A DNA stretch of 64,000 nucleotides. Origin: Kondoa malvinella. Lineage: Eukaryota; Basidiomycota; Agaricostilbomycetes; Agaricostilbales; Kondoaceae. Within the stretch, counting starts at the first letter, position 1, and the number at the start of each line of letters is the position of its first letter. The DNA lies in contig BCIM01000008.1 of assembly GCA_039545315.1 (NCBI GenBank), positions 248,001-312,000 on the forward strand, written 5' to 3'. A model generated the notes under the pieces. That model did no database searches, had not been told where the DNA came from, and saw only the letters and a list, made by a program, of their open reading frames with translations. Positions 34,241 through 44,161 of this stretch are shown in pieces. The position numbers were made by a program, and so were the translations under genes.

Positions 34241-35296
34241 TTGATGATGGAGAACCTTTCTTTAAAATTTTGTGGCAATCTGTCTGGCTTGCATGGTAAA
34301 ATAGAACATGCATCTCTTGTGAAAACGTCTTTCCTTTGCTACAGGTTCCAGGCTCTCACTGCCATATTGTTTTCATTCAATTCTGGACTGGGTCGATTTC
34401 GGCCTCCTTACCTCCTTCGTTTTCCTTTGTTCTTCCTCTTTTCTCTCTTCCTTCCTACAACCTCGCTTCGCCAGTATCCAACCAGCAATTCCAAGCATCA
34501 AGCACGAAGGTAAGACAAGATGTGGTAGGCTCCTTCGCTTGCAGCACATGTAGAGTCTGATCACCCTATCTATAGCTCTTGCAAACTGTCCGATATAGCT
34601 ATCGATGCTTGCTGGTACTTCTGCGCCGTCATCTCTGTCTTGGTACCTATCTGGTATTGTGCAGACTTTCTATACTATCAAGAGATACAGATCGATTTCT
34701 CGGAACAACCGGATCGAATGGCAGCCTCCATCATTCAACCGGTCTGCGCAATCCTCTTGGCTCTGGCGCTCAGCAACCGTTCGGTCCAATACTTGTCTAC
34801 CGAGCGATTACCTTCGGAGCTCTTCTCGATCTTCTTCTATGCCTTTTTTGTCAATTGGACAACAACCGCAATCGTCATGGTCCAGCTCGCACTGATAAGA
34901 CCTATATTACAAGAACACACTGCACCAGAAAGATACATTTTGTCGGCAATTGGCTGTGCTATGATGGCTCCTCCCGTGACCGGCTTCTTCATCATCTACC
35001 CGCAAGCACTGTCGACCTGGCTGAAGCTCAAGAACGGCTATTCAACAGCAAATGAAGCACAAGATCATGAAAAGGAAACCATCAATAGGCGCGGCCAAAA
35101 AGCAAAGGATGCGATGTGCGAGATGTGCGGGGCGATAGCGGAATGCGGATGCATAGCAATCTGTGGGTGTACTCAGCATCATGGTGAGTTCTTTTGGAGA
35201 CTCTGAGCAAGCAGTGCTGACAAAGGCTTACAGACGAGAAGAGCTCAACTGATCGCCTTGTTCGCCAGTCTCTTCCGTACTTACAGCTATTCTGAA
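34241..35296 (+). CDS. Multi-span membrane protein with Cys-rich C-terminus, unknown
   Basis: Splicing an intron (GTAAGA..TAG, about 34511-34575) joins a hydrophobic first exon to SSCKLSDIAIDACWYF. Spans follow: CAVISVLVPIWYCADFLYY, ASIIQPVCAILLALALSN, IFFYAFFVNWTTTAIVMVQL and ILSAIGCAMMAPPVTGFFII. The tail contains DAMCEMCGAIAECGCIAICG and then CTQHH. A GTGAGT intron (about 35183-35235) leads to DEKSSTDRLVRQSLPY and a stop at 35296. Eight cysteines and two histidines in about 25 residues suggest a metal-binding or palmitoylated cytosolic patch. The first exon's start is uncertain; the ATG at 34241 is the earliest. I know no family with this layout. Confidence 0.55.
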
Positions 35297-36839
35297 TCCC
35301 TTTATAGTCAATAGAAACCGACTGCTTCTTTCTTCCGCGCTACACAAGCTATGTGTAGCTCATCAAGATTCTTAATCACATGGTACGCACCGATTTGGGT
35401 CACTGAACAGCTGCTCATGCCTTAGTATTGGCAGTCCCGGTTGTTTTACCGTTTCGTTATTCTTCAGTAAAGTTTTGCCTGGTTGGCTTTAAGATGGATA
35501 AGCATTTTAGGTTCAGTTTAGATTCAGTATACTGCATTCAGATCTGTATTACCCAGTAGACATGAGCGCCTTTTCTATTTGCGCGTCTTCCAGCTTATAT
35601 AGGTGGTAAATCCGCCTTGGTGATCCTGAACGCGCAGACTAACAGCGAGATACGAGGCAAAACAGACCACCGGCTTTCGGAGCTTGCGCGAAGGCTCATA
35701 GCCATTGCAACCTAGCAACAAAACAAGGGAAGGCAAGTAGAGGCGTGGATTGATGGGGATTGTGTGCATCTAAGGGGAGAGGAGGGACTGTGACATAGTG
35801 TAGGGGAGACTGCCACAGGTCATTCAAATTCAGAATTCGCCAGAGGGCATCTCATCACAGCGATCTTCTCAATCCTTGGTGTGCGCCATCCGATAGCTTG
35901 TCACCTTTCTACTGCTTGGCTGCATTGTATACCGCTCGGTGCTTACCCATAGCCTCTTGTCCAGTATGCAGGATCCGCCTGCAGAGATTCGCGATGTTAG
36001 CGCTCTCCGACTTTCGTCGCCCATATTCATCCTGTTTCAAGGTCGTTCACTCCATAACAGAGCCATTCTCCTCTCAACAGATGCTGCGGGCAGTTGATCG
36101 CTACTTTACGTTGGATTCTGTCATCGTCCATCCCATGTTCAGTGCGCTCTCTATTTTCTTGCAGGCTTGTCTAAGCTATCTCTATAAGACTCGCCGCCTG
36201 CTTTAGGCCGGGAAGGTCTACGAAGCGGTTAAAAGATGCTGCGGGGTGCATCGCGAAGCACATCATCGAGTTTCCCTCTCTGATCTTTGCATAGTATTGA
36301 CGATCAATAACAAGATCCTGTTTCACGCTGTCGCTTTTGATGATTCTCGGTATGCTGTTTTGCTCATAGCGGCGGTGCAGCTAGATTGTTTGTCCAGGAA
36401 AAATGAAGGGCGCCAGACTTGCCTGATGGGTAGATTGCGCCCCAACGTTCACTCGTCTTGGGATTCTGATTGGATGACTGTAGATATCACAGAAAAGCTA
36501 GAACTTCGCCTGGTACCGAAGCCATTACGAACAGTAAGCTCTTCGTTAAGCTTCCGTCTTGCTTACTGACACTTTCTGGTAGACGATCAGCATTCGTTTT
36601 TTCATCTCCGTAGATCTGCGCAAAGAGGCAGATGGGCTTTGGCGTATAGAAAAGCAGATAGAGTGCGCTCTCTTTCTTTCCGTGCAAGAACTATCCTGAC
36701 TATCACCTAGCAATCTTCCGTCTGATCTGGGTAAGATACGAAATCATAGCCAACAGGTCGTCTGATATCCCATCTCAGGTATGGCTGTGCGAGGTCGTCT
36801 CTTCGGTATTGTCAATGCTGCTTCAGACGTGTTCAAGCA
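35297..36839. other. Gene-poor stretch
   Basis: About 1.5 kb in which open frames are short, often antisense to each other (35898-36206, 36246-36569 and 36487-36687), and lack splice logic or motifs. It may hold decayed gene sequence, given the paralogue remnant that follows. Confidence 0.35.
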
Positions 36840-36960
36840 AGCGTGCGGATTTGGGACTTGGTTGATCGGTTCGACGTTGGCGAGATATGGACTCTTGTAG
36901 CACTCTTCTGCTCATGTACGTCGCGTAAAATAGAATGTCGGCCAAACGTCTCGCTGAAAT
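36840..36960 (-). pseudogene. Decayed copy of the unknown gene at 41934-42377
   Basis: Over roughly 80 bases (about 36862-36945) this matches 42284-42365 at around 80% identity without gaps. In the minus-strand frame the copies read FYFTRRT*AEECYKSPYLAN here and VYFTRRKRAEDCYKTPYLAS there. Many of the differences are silent, which shows the frame was once under protein selection. Here a CGA to TGA change creates a stop, and the downstream sequence no longer aligns. I call it a pseudogene fragment; the alternative is an exon of a functional divergent gene with different splicing. Confidence 0.6.
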
Positions 36961-37129
36961 ACCATGACAACGGTCAAGGCATTGTCTTGTTGAACTGCGC
37001 GAAAATCTGTCTACAGCTGCAAGACTTGTGTTAAAGAACGCCTCTACATCTATTCACGATCTTGTACAGATCTGCAATTTGTCTTTTCTATTTCTACATT
37101 TTTGGGCGGCAATTCATCCTGTTTAGCTT

Positions 37130-39686
37130 CTAGGCAACAGGAGATCCACGACCGAGCTTGCCGTATGCCACAGGATTACCTCCGTTGATAGGACGGCGAA
37201 GCTTGTTCGTACCACGATCAACGAAGAATGTGGCCATGTTCGTGACATTGCTAAGCAATCTTTTTAGCCCTGTCCCTCATGTTGGCAAGGTGTGCTTTAC
37301 CTGTTTCTAGTATCTTGGTCGTACTGAGTCAATGCGTCAGTCAATAATCCGGTATGCGGATCTTTGTGTAAACTCACGAAACCATAATAATCGGCTTGAA
37401 CTTCTTCAGGGCGGACGGTCACCTCAAAGTAGCCTCTAAGCTGTCCTTCGGCATACCTGTGATGTGCATGAGCTCTTTTCGTAAGAGGACAGCAAGTTTG
37501 AGCTTACTGTAGCGCTGGGGTAGCTTCAACGAGTCCTGCAGCGTATTGCGCAAAGAATTCGTCCGTATTGTCGTAAGAGTAGCTAGATGGACTCGAGACA
37601 GCAGAGCCTGCAAATTCGACAGCCAACGAGCCATTGCCAGAGACAGGGTCATAGGTTGAGCTGTTGAGCGGAATTGCTGGAGTGAAAACGATGAGTTTGA
37701 GGAATACACAATCAGAGCAAGTATATCGCGTACTGTCATACACCCAGGTCGCGTGCGAGTCACCAGCCAGGATCACTGTGTTGTCAATGTTGTTATCTTG
37801 GAGATATTCGAGGATGCGATCTCTCTGATGTCGCCAAGCATGGCTATCAGTACCAAGAAATTGATTAGGCAGGCAGGCAGGAAGGACTTACCTGAGCTGC
37901 ATAGCCACTCCACCCATCCACGTTGCCCACAGTGTTACCACCGCTCGAAACAATTGTATAATTCGAGTCTCCAAAGCTATAGAAGCAACCGTTGGTCAGC
38001 AGTATACCAACGAAGCTTTGGGATAATACTCACACAACCTGTTGCGCTAGCAAATGCCAATGCGCTCCGCGGTCCTTGCTCTCGTCAAGTCGGTCAAACA
38101 GCCAAGCTTGTTGTTTCTCGCCCGTCATTGTCCTGTTCTCATCGTTGCGGTGCAGAGCGATTGTCTCGGTATTGTAGTAAAGATCTGTGATACTTCTGTC
38201 GTAGTTGCGCGTGTCCACCATCGTCAGGTCTAGCAGCTTGCCGACCTTGAAGTTTCTCCAGATACGAAGTTTGTCGTCGAGATCAACTTGACGAATTGGC
38301 ATCCACTCGTAGTATGCCCTGACAGCGTTTGCTTTGCGTTGCGACCATTGTACGTCGCCGACTTGGCCAGCCCGAGTGTTGTTGGAATCGGCTGAACCAC
38401 CGTTATAGTCATCCCCATATGCATTGTCCGCCATTTCGTGGTCATCCCCTGAATAGATGGTCAGATTCGATGACGAGTCAAAGCTGAATACGCACACGTT
38501 GCTTGCCAAGCGACTTTTTGGTGTAGCGCAGCGAGATCTGGATCCATTCGGTAGCTCCCATAACGGCTTCACGCAATGTTCAGACGGTCTCTAGACCAGT
38601 AGATAGAGCAACACTTACTCGCGGTAGTCCTGAAGCGAAGAGCATTCTCGATTGAGCGGTTGAGAGTATCTTCCCAAAGTTTCCGCGCTTCCATATGCTC
38701 CATCCGCATACTCATACTGCGCATATTACTTTGAGCACATATGAAGGACTGAACCAGAACAGTGAACTTACAATGTAGTCGCCGACATGTACTTTTTAAA
38801 TGTTTAGTCAAAGAAGCGATGAGCAATCCGCAGCACCTACCAGCATAGTCCAGTGTCTCTGAGTGGTTTGCAGCAGCTCCGTAGGCATTGAAAAAGCCGT
38901 AGGGAAGGTTAGCACAGCTGTACACTTGTCAGTGAGGCCGAATGCAACGAAGTGCTAGCTTACGAGAAGACGGCCAATCTGATACTGTCAGGCATGGCAT
39001 CAGGAGCAGGCAGTGTCTTGAAGCTTCCAATCAGGGAGCGACCTAGGTCAGCTCCCGCACATGACTGAAAGACATAGTTGTATTTGGTGTATGGCTGCAG
39101 GCCGGACGCTTCGACTTTGGCACTCCAACCGACCTCTTGAGAAGTGTACACTTGACCAGACGAGATGGGCGAGCTGAAGTCCTCGGACTCGGATACCATC
39201 CAATCAATGCATATGGGTGGATAGGCCTGATGGTCTCTGAGCACCTGCTTGACCGCGGATGATGAAACGTACGTTTCCACCGTAGAGGCCTGCAAGATCT
39301 AACTTCTGAGGCACTGTTTGCAGGATGACAGACTAGTATGCTAATTAGCTGACGCTTCCGGCTACCTAAAATTGATGGACCGACATCGTCAAAAGGATCC
39401 TGCTGCGTGTTAGATTTATGCAATACATTTGAGCCACACTACTCACGCCAGAAGCGGTGCCGTAAGGGAACGACACGTTGCCCTGCCAGTAACTATCGCC
39501 GCCGTTGTTTCGCTTTCGCAACTTCGCATGCTTTGCGTCAACGTCGACCAGGTTCACTTCGAGCGCTTGATGATTGAGCGAAGGAGAGCGATAAGCCAAA
39601 TTGGATGTGAAGCGAGAAGGTTGGCCTTCGGCAGCTGCCAGACCGCAGCTGGCCAGCAGAAGAAGGGTTGAGACGACGATCTGCAT
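37130..39686 (-). CDS. Secreted PhoD-type alkaline phosphatase/phosphodiesterase
   Basis: A calcium/iron-dependent metallophosphoesterase that scavenges phosphate outside the cell. The start has a signal peptide (MQIVVSTLLLLASCGLAAAE). The PhoD N-terminal beta domain is in WMVSESEDFSSPISSGQVYT, SGLQPYTKYNYVFQSC. The metal site and active site motifs follow: LAVFSCANLPYGFFNAYG, VGDYIYEYADGAYGSAE, WDDHEMADNAYGDDY, then GEKQQAWLFDRLDESKDRG, VILAGDSHATWVYDS and a final EVQADYYG, ending GRGSPVA. All catalytic blocks appear in order. About 15 short introns; the one before WDDHE uses GTGCG..CAG. The protein is about 640 residues, usual for fungal PhoD. It is probably induced by phosphate limitation (inference from family). 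Confidence 0.92.
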
Positions 39687-40189
39687 GATGTCGAGACAAT
39701 TTCAAGTTGGTGGAAGCAAATCAAGATAATCTCATTGGACCCATTTTGTACAGGAACCAGGGATCAGGCAATCAACAAACCTCCGATGCGGATTAATGCG
39801 TTTTGGGAAGGCCGACTGGCAGAGACATGCTTGAACCGTTCAACCCGAAGTTTCTCGGATAGTTTGATTGGCAGCACGCGTAGCGCATGAGTAGTACAGG
39901 CGAGAGGCCCCTGCATAATTCGCACAAGGCAGGCCAGGGTCTTGATTCCTTGAATGAGATGGAAGATTGAGGATGCTCAACATGTTGGTCGGCAAATTCG
40001 CACTCGACAAGTTCGTGTGCAAGGCGAACATACAAGCTACAAAGCTATCGATGGCCACTGAATGGCCAGTCGACTTGTCAAGCTGGCAGCCCACTGGCAG
40101 AGTGCGGTGTTCGGACGATACATTGACCGAGGAAGGAGACAGCTTAAGCTTAGCCTTGCAGATGCGTTCCAATGGTCATCCGCTTATCC
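39687..40189. other. Promoter side of the phosphatase gene, no gene seen
   Basis: About 500 bases. Overlapping antisense frames (39840-40172 on minus, 39967-40521 on plus) have no motif. It probably includes the PhoD promoter and the 3' end of the next minus-strand gene. Confidence 0.3.
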
Positions 40190-41751
40190 CCTACTTAAGC
40201 CTATTCATAATCATCTTCGTCACCTTCAGCGTCTGCCTCGGATCCATCTTCTTCTCGTCTAGCATCTGTATCCTCTTGTGCCCGGGCTCGCACATTGCTG
40301 CAAAGCACCAGTCAACGATGTACCAACCGCAGTGGGAGGGACATACTCTTTGTTGCCCACACGAAGCGATTTCATACTCAAGTGACAAGCTACATCCCTC
40401 CATTGAGATATTGGAAGACGACGGATCCGATGAATGCCTGCTTCTGCCATTTCTTCTTGTTTTGTTTGGTTCAGTCTCCATTAGCTATCCATCGGCTATC
40501 AGAGCTGTTCTCGGCTTTTGATGGAAAACTCACTATTCGGAATATCTGTTGCACGGCCTATCCTCACACGGCGGCTAGGCGTAGGTCAGACAGGATCCTG
40601 ACGGTACATCATGACAGCTCACAGCTCCTTTGCCGTTCAGCAGCAGAGGCTCTCTTCTGGGCTGTGACGAAGTGACTCGTCCCTCTCTTGTGATATGCAC
40701 CTAGGATGTACCTTTAGCCCAAGCCACCGATGCAAGAAGGAGACGTACGATCCAGCTGTCGCCAAAATCATACGTGTATCTCACAGCTGCGTCGTTCGAG
40801 TTTTCGAAAAACATTTGGTAAAAAGTATCCGAGCTCGACAAGCGGATTGGTCGGACTCCGTAGTCTTCCTCTTCGTCTTCATCAGCGGTATCGACGATGT
40901 CGCGATCTCCTCGAGCCCATCTTTCGCGCCGTGCGGCCCATTTTGCGCGCTCTGCTGCGTCACGAGCTTTTCAATTTCCCCAACTCTTGACCTCGCCTGT
41001 AGCGTGGATAGAAATCAGCAGAGCAAGCTGCCTCTGTATGCGAGGGACACCGACCCTTCTTAGTCTTATACAGCTCGCATTGTGTATGCTTTTCGAATTT
41101 GTGCAGGTGAGAATCGGTCCAGCCAAACAAAGATTGGATATATTGATGAAGGTGCTTAGTTGTCCATGATCAACTGCGTCGAAACATCAGCAAATTGAAG
41201 AGCAAGACAAGAACTATCACCCACGGTACTTGCACCGAACGATACACTTTCATACCAGGGATAGTCAGGCGTTACTGAATGTAAGCTGTGGTAGCTGGCG
41301 GTAGCTTCTCTGCCAGCTTCATGTTCTCCCATTGTCTATATGTCGGTCAGCGATGCAGTCAAAGGAAGGAGTTGTTCATTTACCTTTGACCCGTAGCGAT
41401 CCACACCAAGAAATTCTCTTCTGGGGCACAAGGTATCCTCGCTTCTTGGATTTTCGGCCATTCTTTGTCCCGTAGCCGACTACCTCGAGAGACGAGCGTT
41501 GTTTTGCCTGGCTCCAATTTATCTGACACTGTCGCGCCATGACGGCTCGCGATGTTCGTCATTTCTGGAAGCGAAAGTAATGTGAGACCCAAGCAAGCGA
41601 CATGTGCTTGTGCATAGACAGTTGTGTGTTCTGGCTCGCTTGGTTTAGACTTTTTGGCTGGTCTGTAGGGATGTGCAAAGTCTCAAGGGAGTCATCAGAG
41701 TCATATAGACCGGAGTCGTTGAAAGCTTCCTGGTAGGTGCGTGTGCTCATA
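40190..41751 (-). pseudogene. pRiA4b ORF-3/TnpR-passenger domain gene, apparently interrupted by a stop
   Basis: An N-terminal exon starts MSTRTYQEAFNDSGLYDSDD (41751) and, through two introns, reads SRLRDKEWPKIQEARIPC and QWENMKLAEKLPPATTAYIQ, then a TAA at 41274-41272. In the same frame, directly after the stop, RLTIPGMKVYRSVQVP resembles the first strand of the pRiA4b ORF-3 fold (PF07929). Further exons continue that fold: HLHQYIQSLFGWTDSHLHKF, KARDAAERAKWAARRERW, DEDEEEDYGVRPIRLSSSDT, VRYTYDFGDSWIV, HITREGRVTSSQPRREP and LNGKGAPPCEDRP. A TAG at about 40535 may end it, or exons may run on to RAQEDTDARREEDGSEAD near 40200. Family function is unknown. Alternatives are two genes, with a restart at the ATG 41253, or regulated splicing around GTAACG. 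Confidence 0.5.
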
Positions 41752-41933
41752 GTGCTAGATGGTAGACGCAAGATAAGGCAAGACAAAGCGAACGCCCGAT
41801 CAAAACAAGGTCTGACAGACAGAAATAGGTCACATAAGCAAACGCCAAAAGGCACAGCAGGCGGCGACAGGGACGAAGAGATGCATGGGCGAGATCTTTT
41901 GCGAGCGCTCATGACGTATCTGATGTGTAGAGC

Positions 41934-42377
41934 TCAGAAGGAGACAGGAGAAGTGAACAGGAATTTTGCTAGACTCCAGAAGCTGACACGCGGGTTCAGG
42001 TGATTACCTATTTGAGACCAAGAGCAGAGCATCCGAGGAGCATTGAGAATAAGGTGCTGTTCATCGCGGACCACCTCGAAAATCATCATTTCCTGTTCCA
42101 ATCTTTCCAATCGGAGCGCGTTGACCAATGCCGTCATTGAGTTGGTAATACACTGTTGGTCAGCGGGCTCGCCGAGTGTTCTGCAAAAGCATCTCTTTGG
42201 GTGGTCTTCGGGTATGCTAGCCAGGTCGTGCCAGTTGTGGATCAAGGTGTTTGAGCGATATTCTCTCCAAATTTGGTTCATCATCGGCTCGACGCTGGCG
42301 AGGTATGGAGTCTTGTAGCAATCCTCTGCTCGTTTACGCCGTGTAAAATAGACTATCGGCGAAAATTTTTCAGCCAA
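41934..42377 (-). CDS. Small protein of unknown family with a decayed paralogue
   Basis: An open reading frame containing SPIVYFTRRKRAEDCYKTPY, MMNQIWREYRSNTLIHNW, EDHPKRCFCRTLGEPADQQC and MTALVNALRLERLEQEMMIF. Its N-terminal part is repeated at about 36862-36945 with many silent changes, so this frame is or was translated. There is no ATG at the very start: either MMNQIW is used or an upstream exon (perhaps ending FNY, with an intron GTGATTG..GATAG) supplies it. The family is not recognised. It is divergent from, and very close to, the metal transporter gene. Confidence 0.5.
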   Translation of the reverse strand: MAEKFSPIVYFTRRKRAEDCYKTPYLASVEPMMNQIWREYRSNTLIHNWHDLASIPEDHPKRCFCRTLGEPADQQCITNSMTALVNALRLERLEQEMMIFEVVRDEQHLILNAPRMLCSWSQIGNHLNPRVSFWSLAKFLFTSPVSF

Positions 42378-42470
42378 TACGCGACAATCACATAATTAAA
42401 CATTTCGCTGTTGAAGTCGAGCAGCCAATCGATCCAGCAGAACTTGACGAGACAGCAAGTCAACGAGGCC

Positions 42471-43842
42471 ATGCAAAATGTCCGGAAGATAGCGATCAAT
42501 GCTGCCCCTCGTTGTAGTTCAGTCTGGTGCTCCCCTCGTAGCGCTCGCGTGATCTGCAACACGAACTTGATTAGGCCCAGCTGCTACATTCCTATCAAAG
42601 CGATATCCAGAGTCCACTGGCACTCGACGCATGCCCACCACGCACACGCTGAATCGACAAGTCTATGGAAGCGGGTCTTGGGCATCAGCGCTCACGCTCA
42701 TCATCATCACCATGTCTTGCCTGTTGCGGCACCGAAAGATGGCCAGCCTGACGAAGGCCGAAGGATCACGCTTATCGGATTCGGCTCTAATATCGGTCTG
42801 ACGATTACAAAGGTAGAAGCTTGCGTTTGTCGTAGAATAGGTCTGATCTATCGTCATTTTAGGCTTTCGCTGGATGGCATTATCACTCGGAATCGTTGCT
42901 GGCCGATGCTGGACACTCTATGAGCGATGTAGGCACCCTTTGACCTGTCTAGTTGCAGATTCCAACCGGATTGTGTTAGATACTAAGCGATATCGTCACA
43001 CTCTTGACTTTATCTCTGTCAAGAAAGACTTCTGAGCGCTTTCCTGATCGAGCAAAGTTTGATGCGCTGGGATCAGTACTAGTCTCGGGACTGCTTTTCG
43101 TACGTTCCAATCGCAAGGTAATTCTGAGCTAATTCGCACAACAGAGCGGAGCATCAGTCATGGCAGCTCATTCCGTCTCGAACCTACTTAAAGTCATACA
43201 AAGCTCCGATGCTGTGACGATCGACCATCATCTCACAAGTCCCACCGCTTTGTACATCGCTTGTGCGACTATCGCAATAAAAGAGGTCCTCTTTCGCGCG
43301 ACTATGAAAGTAGCAAAGAAGACAGGCAACGGCGTCTTGATATCGAGCGCGTGGCATCATCGCGTGTATTGCCCTGGATCATCAATTTGCATGCTGATAC
43401 TTTGGTCTTGGTAGGTGCTGACAGTCTATCAACACTCGTCGCTGTAGCCGGCATCGGCTGTTCTTCACTACTCGGAGTACCTTGGGCAGATCCTCTAGGT
43501 GGTTTAGCAGTCAGCGCCCTCCTCTTACGGACTTCCATCTCGAACGCCTCGGCGCCTTTACTTTCTCTCCTCGATTACGCACCACCGCCGGATCCCAGAA
43601 TCAGTGATACCCTGAACAAAGCTTTGGTCGTCTGCAATGAGGACGGTCTAGCTCGGACATTAGTTACAAGTCGTCTGATGTCGATGAATGGCAAATCAAC
43701 TTTGTATGCGTCTATCGCTTTTCCGGCTGGAACGACTTTGGAACAAGTTGAGCTGGATAGAGTCAGAGTGCAAGAGGCTTTCAAAGAAAGTGAGGAACAT
43801 AAGCATGTTGATGTGGTGATCAGGCCGGAGGTGCAAAAGTAG
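42471..43842 (+). CDS. CDF metal transporter, mitochondrial MMT1/2-like
   Basis: A cation diffusion facilitator expected to export iron or manganese from mitochondria. The N-terminus (MQNVRKIAINAAPRCSSVWC) is basic and targeting-like. A His-rich segment STHAHHAHAE and SAHAHHHHHV follows, then RRITLIGFGSNIGLTITK, AFAGWHYHSESLLADAGHSM and SDDIVTLLTLSLSRKTSERF (across an intron). Next come ALGSVLVSGLLF, SGASVMAAHSVSNLLKV and the TM5 metal site SSAWHHRADSLSTLVAVAG. A cytosolic C-terminal domain (LARTLVTSRLMSMNGK, HKHVDVVIRPEVQK) closes the protein. The HHRxD motif is obtained only with a GC-AG intron at 43362-43414. The His-rich block before TM1 is typical of CDF proteins. Zinc is an alternative substrate. 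Confidence 0.86.
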
Positions 43843-44161
43843 ATTGGATGGCTTTCGGTAAAGTCAGCTTCTTGTCAAGCGAAAGGGTATTCAGAGACTT
43901 GGAAACGCGGCCTGGACTATGGGAGGTATGTATTCTTTATCGGGCATCCAGATCCAAGCTGAGAATGCTACACAAGATTCGAGTCTGGCTTCCAAATCAC
44001 CCAGCTTGACACTGTCGGCAATAGAGTGTAGGGCATGATACGATAAGTGGGGAGCGCTTCAGCCGATGTAGTATCATAGTTCCACTTTATTTCCTCGCCT
44101 CTAGCCAAAAGACGCATGCGAGCGCGTCATCTGCAGGTCTTGACAACAAACGACCGACTTT
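43843..44161. other. Intergenic region
   Basis: About 320 bases between the CDF stop and the next ATG. I see no gene or clear element. Confidence 0.4.

Noticed and set aside
35898..36687. Overlapping open frames on both strands suggesting a gene
   Set aside because: They are antisense to each other, have no recognisable motifs, and could not be joined with splice sites.
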